Below, piece by piece: positions 18,018-27,852 of a stretch of DNA of 64,000 nucleotides. The position numbers and the translations under genes were made by a program. The notes beneath the pieces were generated by a model that was not told where the DNA came from, ran no database searches, and saw nothing but the letters and a program-made list of their open reading frames with translations. Position 1 is the stretch's first letter; every line of letters starts with the position of its first letter. Origin of the DNA: CAYSEQ01 sp964430475 (GTDB taxonomy: Bacteria; Patescibacteriota; Microgenomatia; UBA8517); the NCBI GenBank assembly GCA_964430475.1, contig CAYSEQ010000002.1:84626-148625 (forward strand). The letters run 5' to 3'.

Positions 18018-19784
18018 ATGAAAGTTATTTTTAGAATACCTCATAACCTAAACATAAAAAACTTATACCTTATTTTGGTCTTCTTTCTCGCACTACTTCC
18101 CCGAGTATATAAACTGAATAAATTTCCTCCAAGTATGATACATGATGAATTAAATTATGTTATGAATGCTAAGTCGCTTTGGACAACCGGCAAAAACATT
18201 CCACTTACCGCGTCAGCGCTTTTTTCCTGGGGAGAGTCGGAATTTGATGTTGTAATTTCAGAATTGCCATCTTTGATAATTGCACCTTGGGTAGGAATAA
18301 ACGACCTAAGTCAGTTAAATGTAAGAATTTTCTATGCATTTTTATCCTCTTTATCAGTCGTTCTAATTTATTTGATAGTTGAGACTCTTTTAAACAAAGA
18401 AGTGGCTTTCTTCACGGGTTTTGTTGCTGCTTTTAATCCCTGGAGCATTCATATCGGACGAACCGCACTTGAAGTGAATTTTGCCATCTTTTTCTTTCTT
18501 TTGGGTACTCTACTTTTTTTGAGAAGTAAAACCTTAAAGACTTTGTTTGCGTTTCCATTTTTCTTGGCAGGATTTTTATCTTACTTAGGTGCAAAGCTAC
18601 ATTTTTTTCCATGGATAATGATCTTACTGATTTATAAATGGTTGGAATTAAAGGAAGAAAATAAAAAGAAAGGATACCTTTTGATCTTTGGCATTTTAAG
18701 TTTTGCGGTACTTGTTTTTTATACTCTAACTTTGTCTTTCCAACCCGCAGGTTCAAGAAAGGGTGAACTTACATTTTTTAACGAAAGTTGGGCTTCGAAA
18801 ATTGTGGACACGGAAAGGCGTTTAGCGATTCCAAACCAAGGATTAAGAATTTTTTCAAATAAATTAACAGTCACGCTAAAAAGAGCAGGCGATGTTTATC
18901 TGAAAGCTTTCTCAACCGTAGGTTTGTTCTCACGGGGTGAAACGGTTTCGGTATATTCTCTTTGGGAATACGGACAATTCCATTTTCTGGATTTTATTTT
19001 AATCTTGGTTGGATTTGTGGGCCTTTATTTTTTTAATCGTCGGATTTTTTGGTTGATATCGTTTCTGGTGCTTCTTGGACCTTGGGTTTCGGCTATTGAT
19101 CTGGTTGAGGAAACTTACGCGATTAGAGCCTTCCCTACTTATATTTTTTTGTGGGTATTTGCGGGTTTCGGATTTTGGTACCTTTCAAAATCAAAAAGAC
19201 AAAAATTAATTTTTAGTCTTATATTGATTTTGTATTTTTTCAGCATTGCCTATTTTATAAACCTTTATTTATATCGCTATCCTATTTATTCTGCAGAACG
19301 CTGGTTTTTTAGCGAAAGAATTTTATCAAGTTATATCAAAAGGGTCTTGGCAAAATACCCCGGAACCAAGATTTATGTTTCTTCGGTTGAATCTCCAAAG
19401 ATTGTCTTTGAGAATTTCCTATTTTATACAGGACTTTACAACACAAAAGATCAGGTAATTTATGCTAATTCTAGATTAAAAGATAAGGTATTTGGAATCG
19501 GGAATGTAACTTTTATGCATGGCTGTCCATTTGGGAGTGAAAAGGATATTAGCCCTGATTATGTGCTAATTTCACATCAAAGGTTTAAATGCCTTGAAGA
19601 AAGTCAAGAAAGAAGAGGAATCGTTGATCTTAAGGATGCAGGAACGGTGTTTGTAATAAGTGATGATAAGCTTTGTAGGGGCTTTGAGTTGCCAAGGTAC
19701 TATAGACCAATGAATGATAAAATCTTTGATATAGAAAGTCTAAGTGATGAAGATTTTTGTAGGAATTGGATTGTAGCATTTTAG
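18018..19784 (+). CDS. GT39-like GT-C membrane glycosyltransferase
   Basis: This protein of about 588 aa has a short basic N-terminus, a helix at about residues 15-31, then PPSMIHDELNYVMNA with D43 and E44 as the catalytic pair. FNPWSIHIGRTALEVNFA matches the 'SPWHIxxSRxxFExN' block of the 30-48 kb GT39 paralogues, so it is a remote relative. The C-terminal soluble part has several Cys residues (about 510-580) that could form disulfides outside. It starts 6 nt after the flippase stop. Confidence 0.78.
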   Translation: MKVIFRIPHNLNIKNLYLILVFFLALLPRVYKLNKFPPSMIHDELNYVMNAKSLWTTGKNIPLTASALFSWGESEFDVVISELPSLIIAPWVGINDLSQLNVRIFYAFLSSLSVVLIYLIVETLLNKEVAFFTGFVAAFNPWSIHIGRTALEVNFAIFFFLLGTLLFLRSKTLKTLFAFPFFLAGFLSYLGAKLHFFPWIMILLIYKWLELKEENKKKGYLLIFGILSFAVLVFYTLTLSFQPAGSRKGELTFFNESWASKIVDTERRLAIPNQGLRIFSNKLTVTLKRAGDVYLKAFSTVGLFSRGETVSVYSLWEYGQFHFLDFILILVGFVGLYFFNRRIFWLISFLVLLGPWVSAIDLVEETYAIRAFPTYIFLWVFAGFGFWYLSKSKRQKLIFSLILILYFFSIAYFINLYLYRYPIYSAERWFFSERILSSYIKRVLAKYPGTKIYVSSVESPKIVFENFLFYTGLYNTKDQVIYANSRLKDKVFGIGNVTFMHGCPFGSEKDISPDYVLISHQRFKCLEESQERRGIVDLKDAGTVFVISDDKLCRGFELPRYYRPMNDKIFDIESLSDEDFCRNWIVAF

Positions 19785-19792
19785 TAGAGCAT

Positions 19793-21517
19793 ATGTTAAA
19801 AAAAATTAAAGCTTTTCTACACATCAAAGAGAATTTTTGGCTTTTTCTTCTTATAATTTCCGGTTCTTTGACTTGGTCTTTAGTAATGTTTAAAAGCGGT
19901 CTTGTCTTTTCTTACGGTATGGGATTTTGGGGTCCTAATGCTCATGATGGTGTTTGGCATATTGCTTTGGCAAAAAGTTTAGCTAAGGGTTCATGGGAGA
20001 TGCCGATTTTTGCTGGTGAAAAAATAAAAAATTATCACATCGGATTTGATCTTATTCTTGCAGTGATCCATAAAATAACATTTATTCCAATACACAACCT
20101 TTATTTCCAAATTCTGCCCCCGATATTTAGCGTTTTAGTTGGTGTTCTCGTTTATCTTTTCGTCTATAGGTGGCAACGATCTAAAATCAAGGCTTTTTGG
20201 TCTTTGTTTTTTGTTTATTTTGGAGGGAGTTGGGGTTGGGTTATAAGTTTGATAAGGAACGGGAGATTGGATGGTGAATCGATGTTTTGGTCTCAACAAT
20301 CAATCTCTACCCTTCTTAATCCCCCCTTCGCCCTTTCTTTGATTCTAATTTTCTTAGGATTTCTGTGTTTAAAGATTGGCCTAGATAAGAGTGATGTTAA
20401 ATTTTTGACTGTTGCAGGCTTCCTTTTCGGAATTCTTTCCCAGATTAAGGTGTATGCTGGAATACTCATCCTTCTTAGTCTTTTTTTGGGAGGAATTTAT
20501 GACTTACTGAAGAAAAGGAGTACAAATCTTATCAAGGTGTTTACAAGTAGTTTGGTCGTTTCTATTTTGCTTTTCCCTTCGGTAGATTTGGAAGCTGAAC
20601 AATTAGTAGTATTTAAACCGTTTTGGTTTTTGGAAACTATGATGCTTTTTCCTGACAGGTTGGGATGGACCAAGTTTGGCGAAGCAATGATTAACTATAA
20701 GCTTGGAGCGATTTGGAGTAAGGCAATTTTAGCTTATGTTTTAGCCCTTCTTATATTTTTAGTGGGAAACATGGGTACCAGGATAGTTTCTTTCTTCGGA
20801 TTATTAAAATGGATATCGAGAGGAAAGCCTACCCCTTCCAACTACAAATACATCGATGTATTGGTAATTACGATGTTGGTTCTGGGGATTTTCTTTCCAT
20901 TGATGTTTGTTCAGTCAGGAACGCCTTGGAATACTATCCAATTTTTTTATTATGCCTTAGTCTTTTCAGGGATTCTGGCGGGGATTGTGATGGGCGAGTC
21001 TATCCAACACTTACGGTCAAACCTAATGAAGTATTTTTTGGGTATTAGCATAATTTTTTTCACAATACCTACTACGGTTGGCACTTTATGGTTTCATTAT
21101 TTACCCTCAAGACCACCCGCAAAGATTTCAAACGAGGAACTTGAGGCTCTAGAATTTCTTTCGAAAGAACCTGACGGAGTGGTTTTGACTTTGCCGTTTG
21201 ATAAAAAATATTCTGATGCATGGGTAGTTCCGCCATTACCCATTTACCTTTACGAATCAACCGCGTATGTATCTGCATTTACAGGGAAGGCAGTGTATTT
21301 TGAAGATGAAGTCAATTTGAGAATAATTGGTTATAATTTTGGGGAGAGGAGGAAAGGGGTCGAAGAATTTTTCTTAAATCCCAACGCTGATTTTCTGCGT
21401 GAGAACAAAATCACCTACATTTACATACCCAAAAATTTAATAAAAAACAGTTTAGAAAATATCGGATTAGAAAAAATTTTTGAGAATAAAGAAGTGGTCA
21501 TCTATACTAACTTATAA
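19793..21517 (+). CDS. Polytopic membrane protein, probable GT-C enzyme of unknown family
   Basis: This protein of about 574 aa has many membrane helices. After helix 1 it has WGPNAHDGVWHIALAKSL, where HD in the first outer loop takes the position of the DE/DD pair of other GT-C proteins, then YHIGFDLIL. The C-terminal domain of about 150 residues is soluble and contains YDSDAWV-like acidic and aromatic segments (SDAWVVPPLPIYL, YEDEVNLR-like). I cannot name the family. I use ATG 19793, just after the previous stop; TTG 19766 would overlap the previous gene. It ends a co-directional run and is followed by a 174-bp gap. Confidence 0.65.
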   Translation: MLKKIKAFLHIKENFWLFLLIISGSLTWSLVMFKSGLVFSYGMGFWGPNAHDGVWHIALAKSLAKGSWEMPIFAGEKIKNYHIGFDLILAVIHKITFIPIHNLYFQILPPIFSVLVGVLVYLFVYRWQRSKIKAFWSLFFVYFGGSWGWVISLIRNGRLDGESMFWSQQSISTLLNPPFALSLILIFLGFLCLKIGLDKSDVKFLTVAGFLFGILSQIKVYAGILILLSLFLGGIYDLLKKRSTNLIKVFTSSLVVSILLFPSVDLEAEQLVVFKPFWFLETMMLFPDRLGWTKFGEAMINYKLGAIWSKAILAYVLALLIFLVGNMGTRIVSFFGLLKWISRGKPTPSNYKYIDVLVITMLVLGIFFPLMFVQSGTPWNTIQFFYYALVFSGILAGIVMGESIQHLRSNLMKYFLGISIIFFTIPTTVGTLWFHYLPSRPPAKISNEELEALEFLSKEPDGVVLTLPFDKKYSDAWVVPPLPIYLYESTAYVSAFTGKAVYFEDEVNLRIIGYNFGERRKGVEEFFLNPNADFLRENKITYIYIPKNLIKNSLENIGLEKIFENKEVVIYTNL

Positions 21518-21675
21518 AGGAAGTAAGAACTTCTCTAACTTAATTAATATTTGAATTTAATACTTTTTGATTTCGGCAGTTTCTCAATAAAGTAATTTCA
21601 AAAATCCAAATTTAAAAAATAATAAAATTCTAGTAAGCTTATAAGATTAAAAAAATAAAAATAACAGGAAATTCG

Positions 21676-21684
21676 TGGTAAAAT
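21676..21684 (+). promoter_or_regulatory. Extended -10 promoter candidate
   Basis: TGGTAAAAT fits the extended -10 form TGN-TAtAAT. It ends 7 nt before the GTG start at 21692, so the mRNA would be leaderless. No convincing -35 is seen in the A-rich upstream stretch. The rest of the 174-bp gap (21518-21691) is AT-rich and shows only a weak 5-bp hairpin, GAAGT-AAGA-ACTTC, just after the upstream gene. Confidence 0.45.
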
Positions 21685-21691
21685 TTGAATT

Positions 21692-22591
21692 GTGGGGAAG
21701 ATTTCAGTTGTCGTAAATACTTTAAACGAGGAAAAAAATTTAGGACGGGCTCTTTCTTCCGTAAAGAATATCGCCGATGAGATTGTGGTGGTAGACATGA
21801 ACTCAACCGATAGGACTCTTGAGGTTGCCAAGGAATTTGGTGCGAGAATTTTCAAACATGAAAGAACAGGATATGTTGAACCAGCAAGAAATTATGCGAT
21901 AAGTAAGGCAAATAACGAATGGATTTTAATTCTTGATGCCGATGAAGAAGTTCCTGATAGCCTATCCCAAAAGATTAAGAGTATTGTTGAGAACCCTCAA
22001 GCTGACTATTTTAGAATTCCGCGTAAAAATATTATCTTTGGAAAGTGGATAAAGCACTCACGCTGGTGGCCGGATTACAATATAAGACTTTTTAGAAAAG
22101 GGTATGTTTCTTGGAGCGAGATTATCCATTCTGTTCCAACAACTAAAGGTGTTGGATTAGATTTGGAACCTGAGGAAAATAACGCCATAATACATTACAA
22201 CTATCAGAAAGTTGAGCAATATATAGAGCGGTTAAATCGCTATACCACAGTTCAAGCCAAAAATAAACTTAACGAAGGCTACAAATTTCAACTTAGTGAT
22301 TTGATAAGGAAACCCTTTAATGAATTTTTGGGAAGATTTTTTGAAGGTGAAGGTTATAAAGATGGGTTGCATGGTTTCGCTCTAGCGGTATTACAATCTT
22401 TTTCGGAGTTTATCGTTTACCTTAAATTGTGGGAAATGCAGGGGTTTAAGGAAGAGCCCTTTGAACTTGAAGGGGTGATAGCGGAGTTTAAAGAGGCTGA
22501 ATCCGATCTCCACTATTGGGAATCTGACGCTCTTCTTAAGAAAGTAGGAAGTTTGAAAGAGAGAATTAAGAGAAAATTTAAACTTTACTAA
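21692..22591 (+). CDS. GT2 family glycosyltransferase, WaaE/KdtX-like
   Basis: This 299-aa soluble enzyme begins MGKISVVVNTLNEEKNL from a GTG start. It has VVVDMNSTDRT near residue 32 and LDADEE near 75 (DXD). The block RKNIIFGKWIKHSRWW followed by 'RLFRKG' defines the WaaE/KdtX-like branch of GT2, which adds beta-linked hexoses or heptoses to lipid-linked or outer-core sugars. About 100 C-terminal residues are helical (YKDGLHGFALAVLQSF), as in the relatives at 23633 and 50109. The GTG lies 7 nt after an extended -10 element, which supports this start. Confidence 0.83.
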   Translation: MGKISVVVNTLNEEKNLGRALSSVKNIADEIVVVDMNSTDRTLEVAKEFGARIFKHERTGYVEPARNYAISKANNEWILILDADEEVPDSLSQKIKSIVENPQADYFRIPRKNIIFGKWIKHSRWWPDYNIRLFRKGYVSWSEIIHSVPTTKGVGLDLEPEENNAIIHYNYQKVEQYIERLNRYTTVQAKNKLNEGYKFQLSDLIRKPFNEFLGRFFEGEGYKDGLHGFALAVLQSFSEFIVYLKLWEMQGFKEEPFELEGVIAEFKEAESDLHYWESDALLKKVGSLKERIKRKFKLY

Positions 22592-22647
22592 CTTTAATTT
22601 AGATAACATCGTATAAGCATATTCCCGAAGAGTTACACAAGTAGAAG

Positions 22648-23592
22648 ATGAGAGTATCTATCGTAATTCTGAATTGGAATAGACCAAAAGATACCATTGA
22701 TTGTTTGGAAAGCATTTGTGAGATGTCTTTTTTGGGTCTTTATCCAACAGTAGTGTTGGTGGATAACGCTTCGACAGATGATTCCTTGGATAAAATAAGA
22801 AATTGGGCTTCAAAAAGGTTTTCGACACAAGAAAGTCTAGGTAAAAGGTTAGAGTTTAAAATACTAAAAAATAAAGAAAATCTGGGTTTTGCACAAGGTA
22901 ATAATGTCGGAATTTTGTACTCTTTGGAGAGAAAAAGTGATTTTATTTTGTTGATAAATAATGACACCTATACAGATAAAAATATGCTTAAGTATCTTCT
23001 TGATACAGCAAAGGTTAATTCAAGAGTAGGAGCTATTTCCCCGAAAATCTATTTTGCCAAAGGTTATGAGTTTCATAAAGGAAGATATAGAAAGTCGGAG
23101 CTAGGACGGGTTATTTGGTATGCAGGGGGAAATTTAGACTGGGACAATGTCTTGGGTTTAAATCGTGGAGTCGATGAAGTTGATCATGGCCAGTATGATG
23201 AAATTTCGGAGACTGATTTTGCAACAGGGGCTTGTATGCTTTTAAGATCTACTGCCTTGAGAGAGGTTGGACTTTTCGATCAAAGATACTTTATGTATTT
23301 TGAAGATGTTGATCTTTCTCAGAGGTTAAAAGCGGTTGGCTGGAAAGTGATGTATGATTTCAGAGCAAAGTTGTGGCACAAAGTTGCCCAAAGCTCAAAA
23401 ATAGGTGGTGATCTTAATGACTACTTTATTACAAGAAATCGACTTTTGTTTGGGTTTAAGTATGCCAGACCTAGGACAAAATTAGCAATACTTAAAGAAA
23501 GTTTTCGAATTTTGTTTTCAGGTAGAAGGTGGCAAAAAAGGGGAGTCATCGACTTTTATCTTAGGAGATTGGGCAAAGGAAGGTGGAGTTAG
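22648..23592 (+). CDS. GT2 family glycosyltransferase, WbbL/rhamnosyltransferase-like
   Basis: This 314-aa enzyme has VSIVILNWNRPKDTIDCLES at the N-terminus, VLVDNASTDDS near residue 36, INNDT near 105 (DXD-equivalent NDT) and ATGACMLLR near 190. The strong acidic block FMYFEDVDLSQRLK near 215 is the ED motif of the GT2 rhamnosyl/galactofuranosyl-like branch. It would transfer a sugar from a nucleotide donor to a lipid-linked oligosaccharide in the cytoplasm. A 56-bp AT-rich gap with a TATAAG box (22612-22617) precedes it, so it may have its own promoter. Donor unknown. Confidence 0.84.
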   Translation: MRVSIVILNWNRPKDTIDCLESICEMSFLGLYPTVVLVDNASTDDSLDKIRNWASKRFSTQESLGKRLEFKILKNKENLGFAQGNNVGILYSLERKSDFILLINNDTYTDKNMLKYLLDTAKVNSRVGAISPKIYFAKGYEFHKGRYRKSELGRVIWYAGGNLDWDNVLGLNRGVDEVDHGQYDEISETDFATGACMLLRSTALREVGLFDQRYFMYFEDVDLSQRLKAVGWKVMYDFRAKLWHKVAQSSKIGGDLNDYFITRNRLLFGFKYARPRTKLAILKESFRILFSGRRWQKRGVIDFYLRRLGKGRWS

Positions 23593-23632
23593 AAGTTAGT
23601 CTTATTACTTTTTAAAGGAGAGTTTTATTAAA

Positions 23633-24400
23633 ATGCTAATTTCGGCTATCATTATTGCCAAAAACGAGGAGAAGAAAATAAAGGACTGTCTTTCTTCTAT
23701 TAAGAAACTTTGTGATGAAGTAATTTTAGTGGATTCGGGTTCAGAAGATAAGACTTTAGAGATTGCAAAGAAATTTGAAGCTCATGTTTATAAGTCAGAA
23801 ACGAACAATTTCAGTAGGTTGAGAAATGAAGGTTTAAAACATGCGAAGGGGGTTTGGGTTTTATACATAGATGCCGACGAGAGAATAACGCCGGAACTTG
23901 CTGAAGAAATATTGGAAAAGATTAAGGATGAGGGATCAGGTGGCAGTAATATTTTTGCCTATGCTATTCCAAGGAGAAACTTTATTTTAGGAAAAGAATT
24001 AAAATATGGTGGATGGTGGCCTGATTATGTTAAAAGGCTATTTAAAAAAGAAAAACTTAAAAAATGGGTTGGGGAATTACATGAAGAGCCAATTTTTGAT
24101 GGAAATTTGGGACTTCTAAAAAATCCCCTTCTGCATATTAAGCACGATAACCTTGAGGATATGGTTGTCAAAACCAATGCTTGGTCGGAAATAGAGGCAA
24201 AATTGATGTATAAGGCAAGGCATCCGAAAATGAACATCTTCCGTTTTTGTTCTGCTGTCTTTCGGGAATTTTGGCTTAGATTTATTAAAGAAAAAGCCTT
24301 TCTCGATGGCAAAGTGGGTATAATCTATGCGGTGTATCAGGTTTATAGTAAATTTTTCTCTTATGCCAAACTTTGGGAGATGCAACTTAAGCAAAAGTGA
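23633..24400 (+). CDS. GT2 family glycosyltransferase, WaaE/KdtX-like
   Basis: This 255-aa soluble enzyme has ISAIIIAKNEEKKIKDCL, VILVDSGSEDKT near residue 32, DADERITPEL near 77 and RRNFILGKELKYGGWW near 115. The set is the same as in the genes at 21692 and 50109, so these are paralogues. One of the few clear Shine-Dalgarno sites of the window, AGGAGAG at 23616-23622, precedes the ATG by 10 nt. The C-terminal part (DGKVGIIYAVYQVYSKF) is amphipathic and may dock to the membrane. Confidence 0.85.
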   Translation: MLISAIIIAKNEEKKIKDCLSSIKKLCDEVILVDSGSEDKTLEIAKKFEAHVYKSETNNFSRLRNEGLKHAKGVWVLYIDADERITPELAEEILEKIKDEGSGGSNIFAYAIPRRNFILGKELKYGGWWPDYVKRLFKKEKLKKWVGELHEEPIFDGNLGLLKNPLLHIKHDNLEDMVVKTNAWSEIEAKLMYKARHPKMNIFRFCSAVFREFWLRFIKEKAFLDGKVGIIYAVYQVYSKFFSYAKLWEMQLKQK

Positions 24401-24431
24401 ATGAGATGATATTTTTAGAAAAGTAAAAAAA

Positions 24432-25457
24432 ATGAAAGCTGGAATTTTTAATCCGTATCTAGATACTTTAGGTGGTGGTGAAAGATATACGCTATCTTTA
24501 GCGCGTGTTTTGTTGGAGAATGGATTTGATGTTGATATTCAATGGGAAAACCCTTCAATTAAAATTAAGCTAAAAGAAAGGTTTGGCATTGATGTGAGTG
24601 GAATACGCTTTGTTAAAGATATAAAAAGGGGCGATGGTTACGATGTATGTTTTTGGGTTTCAGATGGAAGTATTCCTCTTTTGAAGGCAAGGAAAAACTT
24701 TCTACATTTTCAGGTTCCTTTTAAGGATGTGGGGGGCAAAACTCTTCTCAATAGGATGAAGTTATTTAGGATTGATAAAGTAATAGTTAATTCAAAATTT
24801 ACTAAGAAGTTTATTGATAAAGAATATGGGGTAGACAGTGTTGTGGTATATCCTCCTGTCCCTGTAGATAAAATAAAGGCTAAGAGAAAGGAGAAGTTGA
24901 TCATTTATGTGGGGCGTTTTTCTTCTTTGGCTCAGTCGAAAAGACAGGATGTTTTGATTAAAGCTTTCAAAAAACTTTACAACATTGGTTTTAAGGATTG
25001 GAGAATGATTTTAGCTGGTGGGGTGGAAGTGGGAGTAAAAGATGAACTGAGGAGTTTGAAAACAAAATCTGAAGGGTATCCAATTGAAATTTTAGAAAGC
25101 CCCTCCTTCGAGACGCTAAAAGAGCTTTACGGAAAAGCAAAGATTTTTTGGTCAGCAGCGGGATTTGGCATAGATGAGGATAAGTGCCCTCAGAAAGTAG
25201 AACATTTTGGAATTACAGTCGTTGAGGCTATGGCTGCTGGGGTTGTCCCTATAGTCTACGAAGCGGGTGGGCCAAAGGAAGTTATTAAAAATGGGGAAAA
25301 TGGTTTCCTGTGGAGGAAAGAATCTCAGTTGATAAGGATTACTAGCGATTTAATTAAAAATCCTTCTACCTTGTTTTCTATATCTAAGAAAGCAAGAGAG
25401 GAAAGCGGAAACTATAGTTATGAGAAATTTAAAGAAAGTTTTACAAAACTTCTTTAA
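24432..25457 (+). CDS. GT4 family glycosyltransferase (GT-B fold)
   Basis: This 341-aa protein opens with IFNPYLDTLGGGERYTLSLA, the glycine-rich acceptor-side loop of GT4 enzymes. The C-terminal Rossmann domain carries YVGRFSS near residue 157, and VEHFGITVVEAMAAG near 255 holds the E-x7-E donor-binding motif. An N-terminal half of only about 125 residues resembles ALG11-like and archaeal GT4 proteins. It probably extends a lipid-linked glycan in the cytoplasm from a nucleotide sugar. The last 38 bp overlap the YfhO-like gene, so they are translationally coupled. Confidence 0.86.
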   Translation: MKAGIFNPYLDTLGGGERYTLSLARVLLENGFDVDIQWENPSIKIKLKERFGIDVSGIRFVKDIKRGDGYDVCFWVSDGSIPLLKARKNFLHFQVPFKDVGGKTLLNRMKLFRIDKVIVNSKFTKKFIDKEYGVDSVVVYPPVPVDKIKAKRKEKLIIYVGRFSSLAQSKRQDVLIKAFKKLYNIGFKDWRMILAGGVEVGVKDELRSLKTKSEGYPIEILESPSFETLKELYGKAKIFWSAAGFGIDEDKCPQKVEHFGITVVEAMAAGVVPIVYEAGGPKEVIKNGENGFLWRKESQLIRITSDLIKNPSTLFSISKKAREESGNYSYEKFKESFTKLL

Positions 25458-27852
25458 GAAGGTTTTTCCTCTTTTTTTAATTTCAATCTCAATAGCTCTC
25501 TTTTTTTGGAAATTTTTCATCAAAGGCTATATTCCTATACCAGCTGATTTTGTTGTTGGGACCTATTACCCTTGGCTTGACTATAAATGGGGTTACGAGG
25601 TTCAAGTTCCTGTAAAAAACCCAATAACAGCCGATGTTGTTTCCTTTTCATTTCCAGTCCAAAACTTAGCTATAGATCTTCTTAAGAAAAAAGAAATGCC
25701 TTTATGGAATCCTTATATTTTATCTGGTACTCCTCTTCTTGCGAATTTTCAATCTGCTCCTTTTGCCATCAACAATATTTTTTATGTTTTTTTTAAAACA
25801 GAGACAGCCTGGAGTTTAAAGATTATATCTCAACATTTTTTAGTAGCCCTTTTTACCTACCTTCTTTTAAGGTATTGGAAAGTTAGTAAATTTTCTTCTT
25901 TTTTGGGTGGCGTTCTTTTTGCTTTTTCGGGGTTTAATACAATTTGGTCTCAGTGGGGTGTTCACACACTTTCTTCTTCTTTTATTCCCCTTATTATTCT
26001 ATTTTTGGATAAATATCTAAAGAGGAAGAAATTAAATGATTTGTTGTTCTTTTCCCTTTCTATTTTTTTACAAATTCTTTCTGGTTATCCCCAGTTGGTT
26101 TTGTATTCGTTTATTGCCATTCTTACACTTTTATTAGTAAGGTTTAGAAAAGAAAGAGAATTTTTGATAGGTGTTTTTGGAGTAATAACCTTTTTTATTT
26201 TTGGAATTTTACTTTCTTCTTTTCAACTTCTTCCAGCGTGGGAGCTTCTTGCTCTTTCTCAAAGAAAGGTTGAGTTTCTTGAATTTTCATCTGCATTTTT
26301 ACCTTGGGCTAAGGTGATAACTTTTATAGCACCAGATTTTTTTGGTAATCCGTCAACTAGGAATTACTGGGGACCAACAGATTACACAACTACTACTGGA
26401 TTTGTGGGAGTTACCTCCTTTATATTAGCTTTTGCCGGTTTGTCTTCACTTAAGCAAAAAAGAGAAGTTCTTTTTTCAGGTTTGGTTGCTTTATTTTCAT
26501 TGATTATCTCTTTTCCTACACCTTTGGCGATTCTTATTAGAAATTCACACCTTTTAGGTTTGCAAGCAGCTTCAGCTCATAGAGCTTTAGTCCTTTTTAA
26601 TTTCGCTATCTCTTGCTTAATGGCTTTTGGAATAGATTATCTTTCAAGGAAAAAGGTGAAGATTCTAAGAGTAATTTTTTTGACGGGTGTTTTGCTTCTT
26701 GCTTTTGGTGTTTATGCTCTTTTGGGCTATTTTAGCAGCAATCTGGATATCTTTCAGGGTTTAGTAGTATTTCCCAAGAAAGAAATGCTTTTTGTTTCTC
26801 TTAGGAATCTTGCTATACCAAACTTTTGTTTTTTTCTAACTCTTATTTTCTTGCTTATTTCCAACAAGAATTTATTGGGTTTTAGAAAGATTGCCCCCTT
26901 TTTGTTGTCTCTGCTTATTTTTTTGGAAGTTTTTAGATTTTTTGATAAGTTTACCCCCTTTTCTAAAAAAGAAATTTTTTATCCCAGAACTCCTGTCTTA
27001 GACTTTCTTATTGACAAGATGGAAAAGGAAGGACCTTTCAGGGTTACAACAGAAGGAGTTATTCCAATTAACATCAAGATGGTCTATAAAATAGAATCCC
27101 TAGAGGGCTATGATGCAGTTTATCCATTAGACATTGCAAAGTTTATAGCTGTAGTAAATAGTTTAAATCCAGAAGTAACGCCTCAAGGAAGGTATGCTTC
27201 TGTTTCTAATGTTAACTCGCATCTTCTAGACCTTGCTAATACGAGGTATTTTTTGGGATTGAAAGTTGGCCAAAAAGGAAACTCTGAAAAAGAAGGAAAT
27301 GTGGAATCAAGATTTAATTCAAAAAAGTTCTTAAAGGTATATGAAGATAAAACAACTGTTGTTCTTGAAAATAAGGATTTTTTACCAAGAGCTTTTGTTG
27401 TCTATGATTGGGAAGTGGTACCAAAAAGAGGTGAGATCTTAGAAAGGCTTGTTGATAAAAGTTTTCCTTTCAGAGAAAAAATTCTCTTAGAGGAAGAGCC
27501 TAGAATTTTTTTGTCAAAAGAAAAATATCTTTCCCCAAGTGTTGATTACGAATTTTATTCAGCCCAAAAAAGTGTAATAAAAGTTAATTCTTCAAAAGAG
27601 GGTTTGCTTTTTGTTTCAGATCTTTTTTATCCCGGTTGGAAAGCCTTTGTTAATGAAAAGCCGGTAAGGATATTAAAAGCAAATTATGCTTTTAGAGCTG
27701 TTCCTATTCCTAAAGGAGAATCAAAAGTGATGTTTATTTATATTCCAGATTCCTTTAAAATAGGATTGTTTTTGTCAGGGTTCACTTTTATTTTTTTGTT
27801 AAGTTTATTGTTTTATGAATCAGTATTTCAAAAAGGCAGAAGAGCTTCATAA
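25420..27852 (+). CDS. YfhO-family polytopic membrane protein (putative GT-C glycosyltransferase)
   Basis: At 810 aa this is the longest product here. Helix 1 is followed by PIPADFVVGTYYPW, then PVQNLAIDLLKKKEMPLWNP and GTPLLANFQSAPFAINNIFY, the standard N-terminal signature of YfhO (PF09586) proteins. About a dozen helices follow to about residue 510, then a large extracytoplasmic domain ending in FYPGWKAFVNEKPV, the YfhO beta-domain motif. Gram-positive YfhO is needed to glycosylate lipoteichoic acid; no such polymer is evident here, so the acceptor is unknown. Both ends overlap neighbours by exactly 38 bp. Confidence 0.85.
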   Translation: MRNLKKVLQNFFKKVFPLFLISISIALFFWKFFIKGYIPIPADFVVGTYYPWLDYKWGYEVQVPVKNPITADVVSFSFPVQNLAIDLLKKKEMPLWNPYILSGTPLLANFQSAPFAINNIFYVFFKTETAWSLKIISQHFLVALFTYLLLRYWKVSKFSSFLGGVLFAFSGFNTIWSQWGVHTLSSSFIPLIILFLDKYLKRKKLNDLLFFSLSIFLQILSGYPQLVLYSFIAILTLLLVRFRKEREFLIGVFGVITFFIFGILLSSFQLLPAWELLALSQRKVEFLEFSSAFLPWAKVITFIAPDFFGNPSTRNYWGPTDYTTTTGFVGVTSFILAFAGLSSLKQKREVLFSGLVALFSLIISFPTPLAILIRNSHLLGLQAASAHRALVLFNFAISCLMAFGIDYLSRKKVKILRVIFLTGVLLLAFGVYALLGYFSSNLDIFQGLVVFPKKEMLFVSLRNLAIPNFCFFLTLIFLLISNKNLLGFRKIAPFLLSLLIFLEVFRFFDKFTPFSKKEIFYPRTPVLDFLIDKMEKEGPFRVTTEGVIPINIKMVYKIESLEGYDAVYPLDIAKFIAVVNSLNPEVTPQGRYASVSNVNSHLLDLANTRYFLGLKVGQKGNSEKEGNVESRFNSKKFLKVYEDKTTVVLENKDFLPRAFVVYDWEVVPKRGEILERLVDKSFPFREKILLEEEPRIFLSKEKYLSPSVDYEFYSAQKSVIKVNSSKEGLLFVSDLFYPGWKAFVNEKPVRILKANYAFRAVPIPKGESKVMFIYIPDSFKIGLFLSGFTFIFLLSLLFYESVFQKGRRAS

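Noticed and set aside
21598..21664. A-rich stretch before 21692 as another heptamer array
   Set aside because: It is rich in A-runs but shows no stable 7-bp phase over three units.
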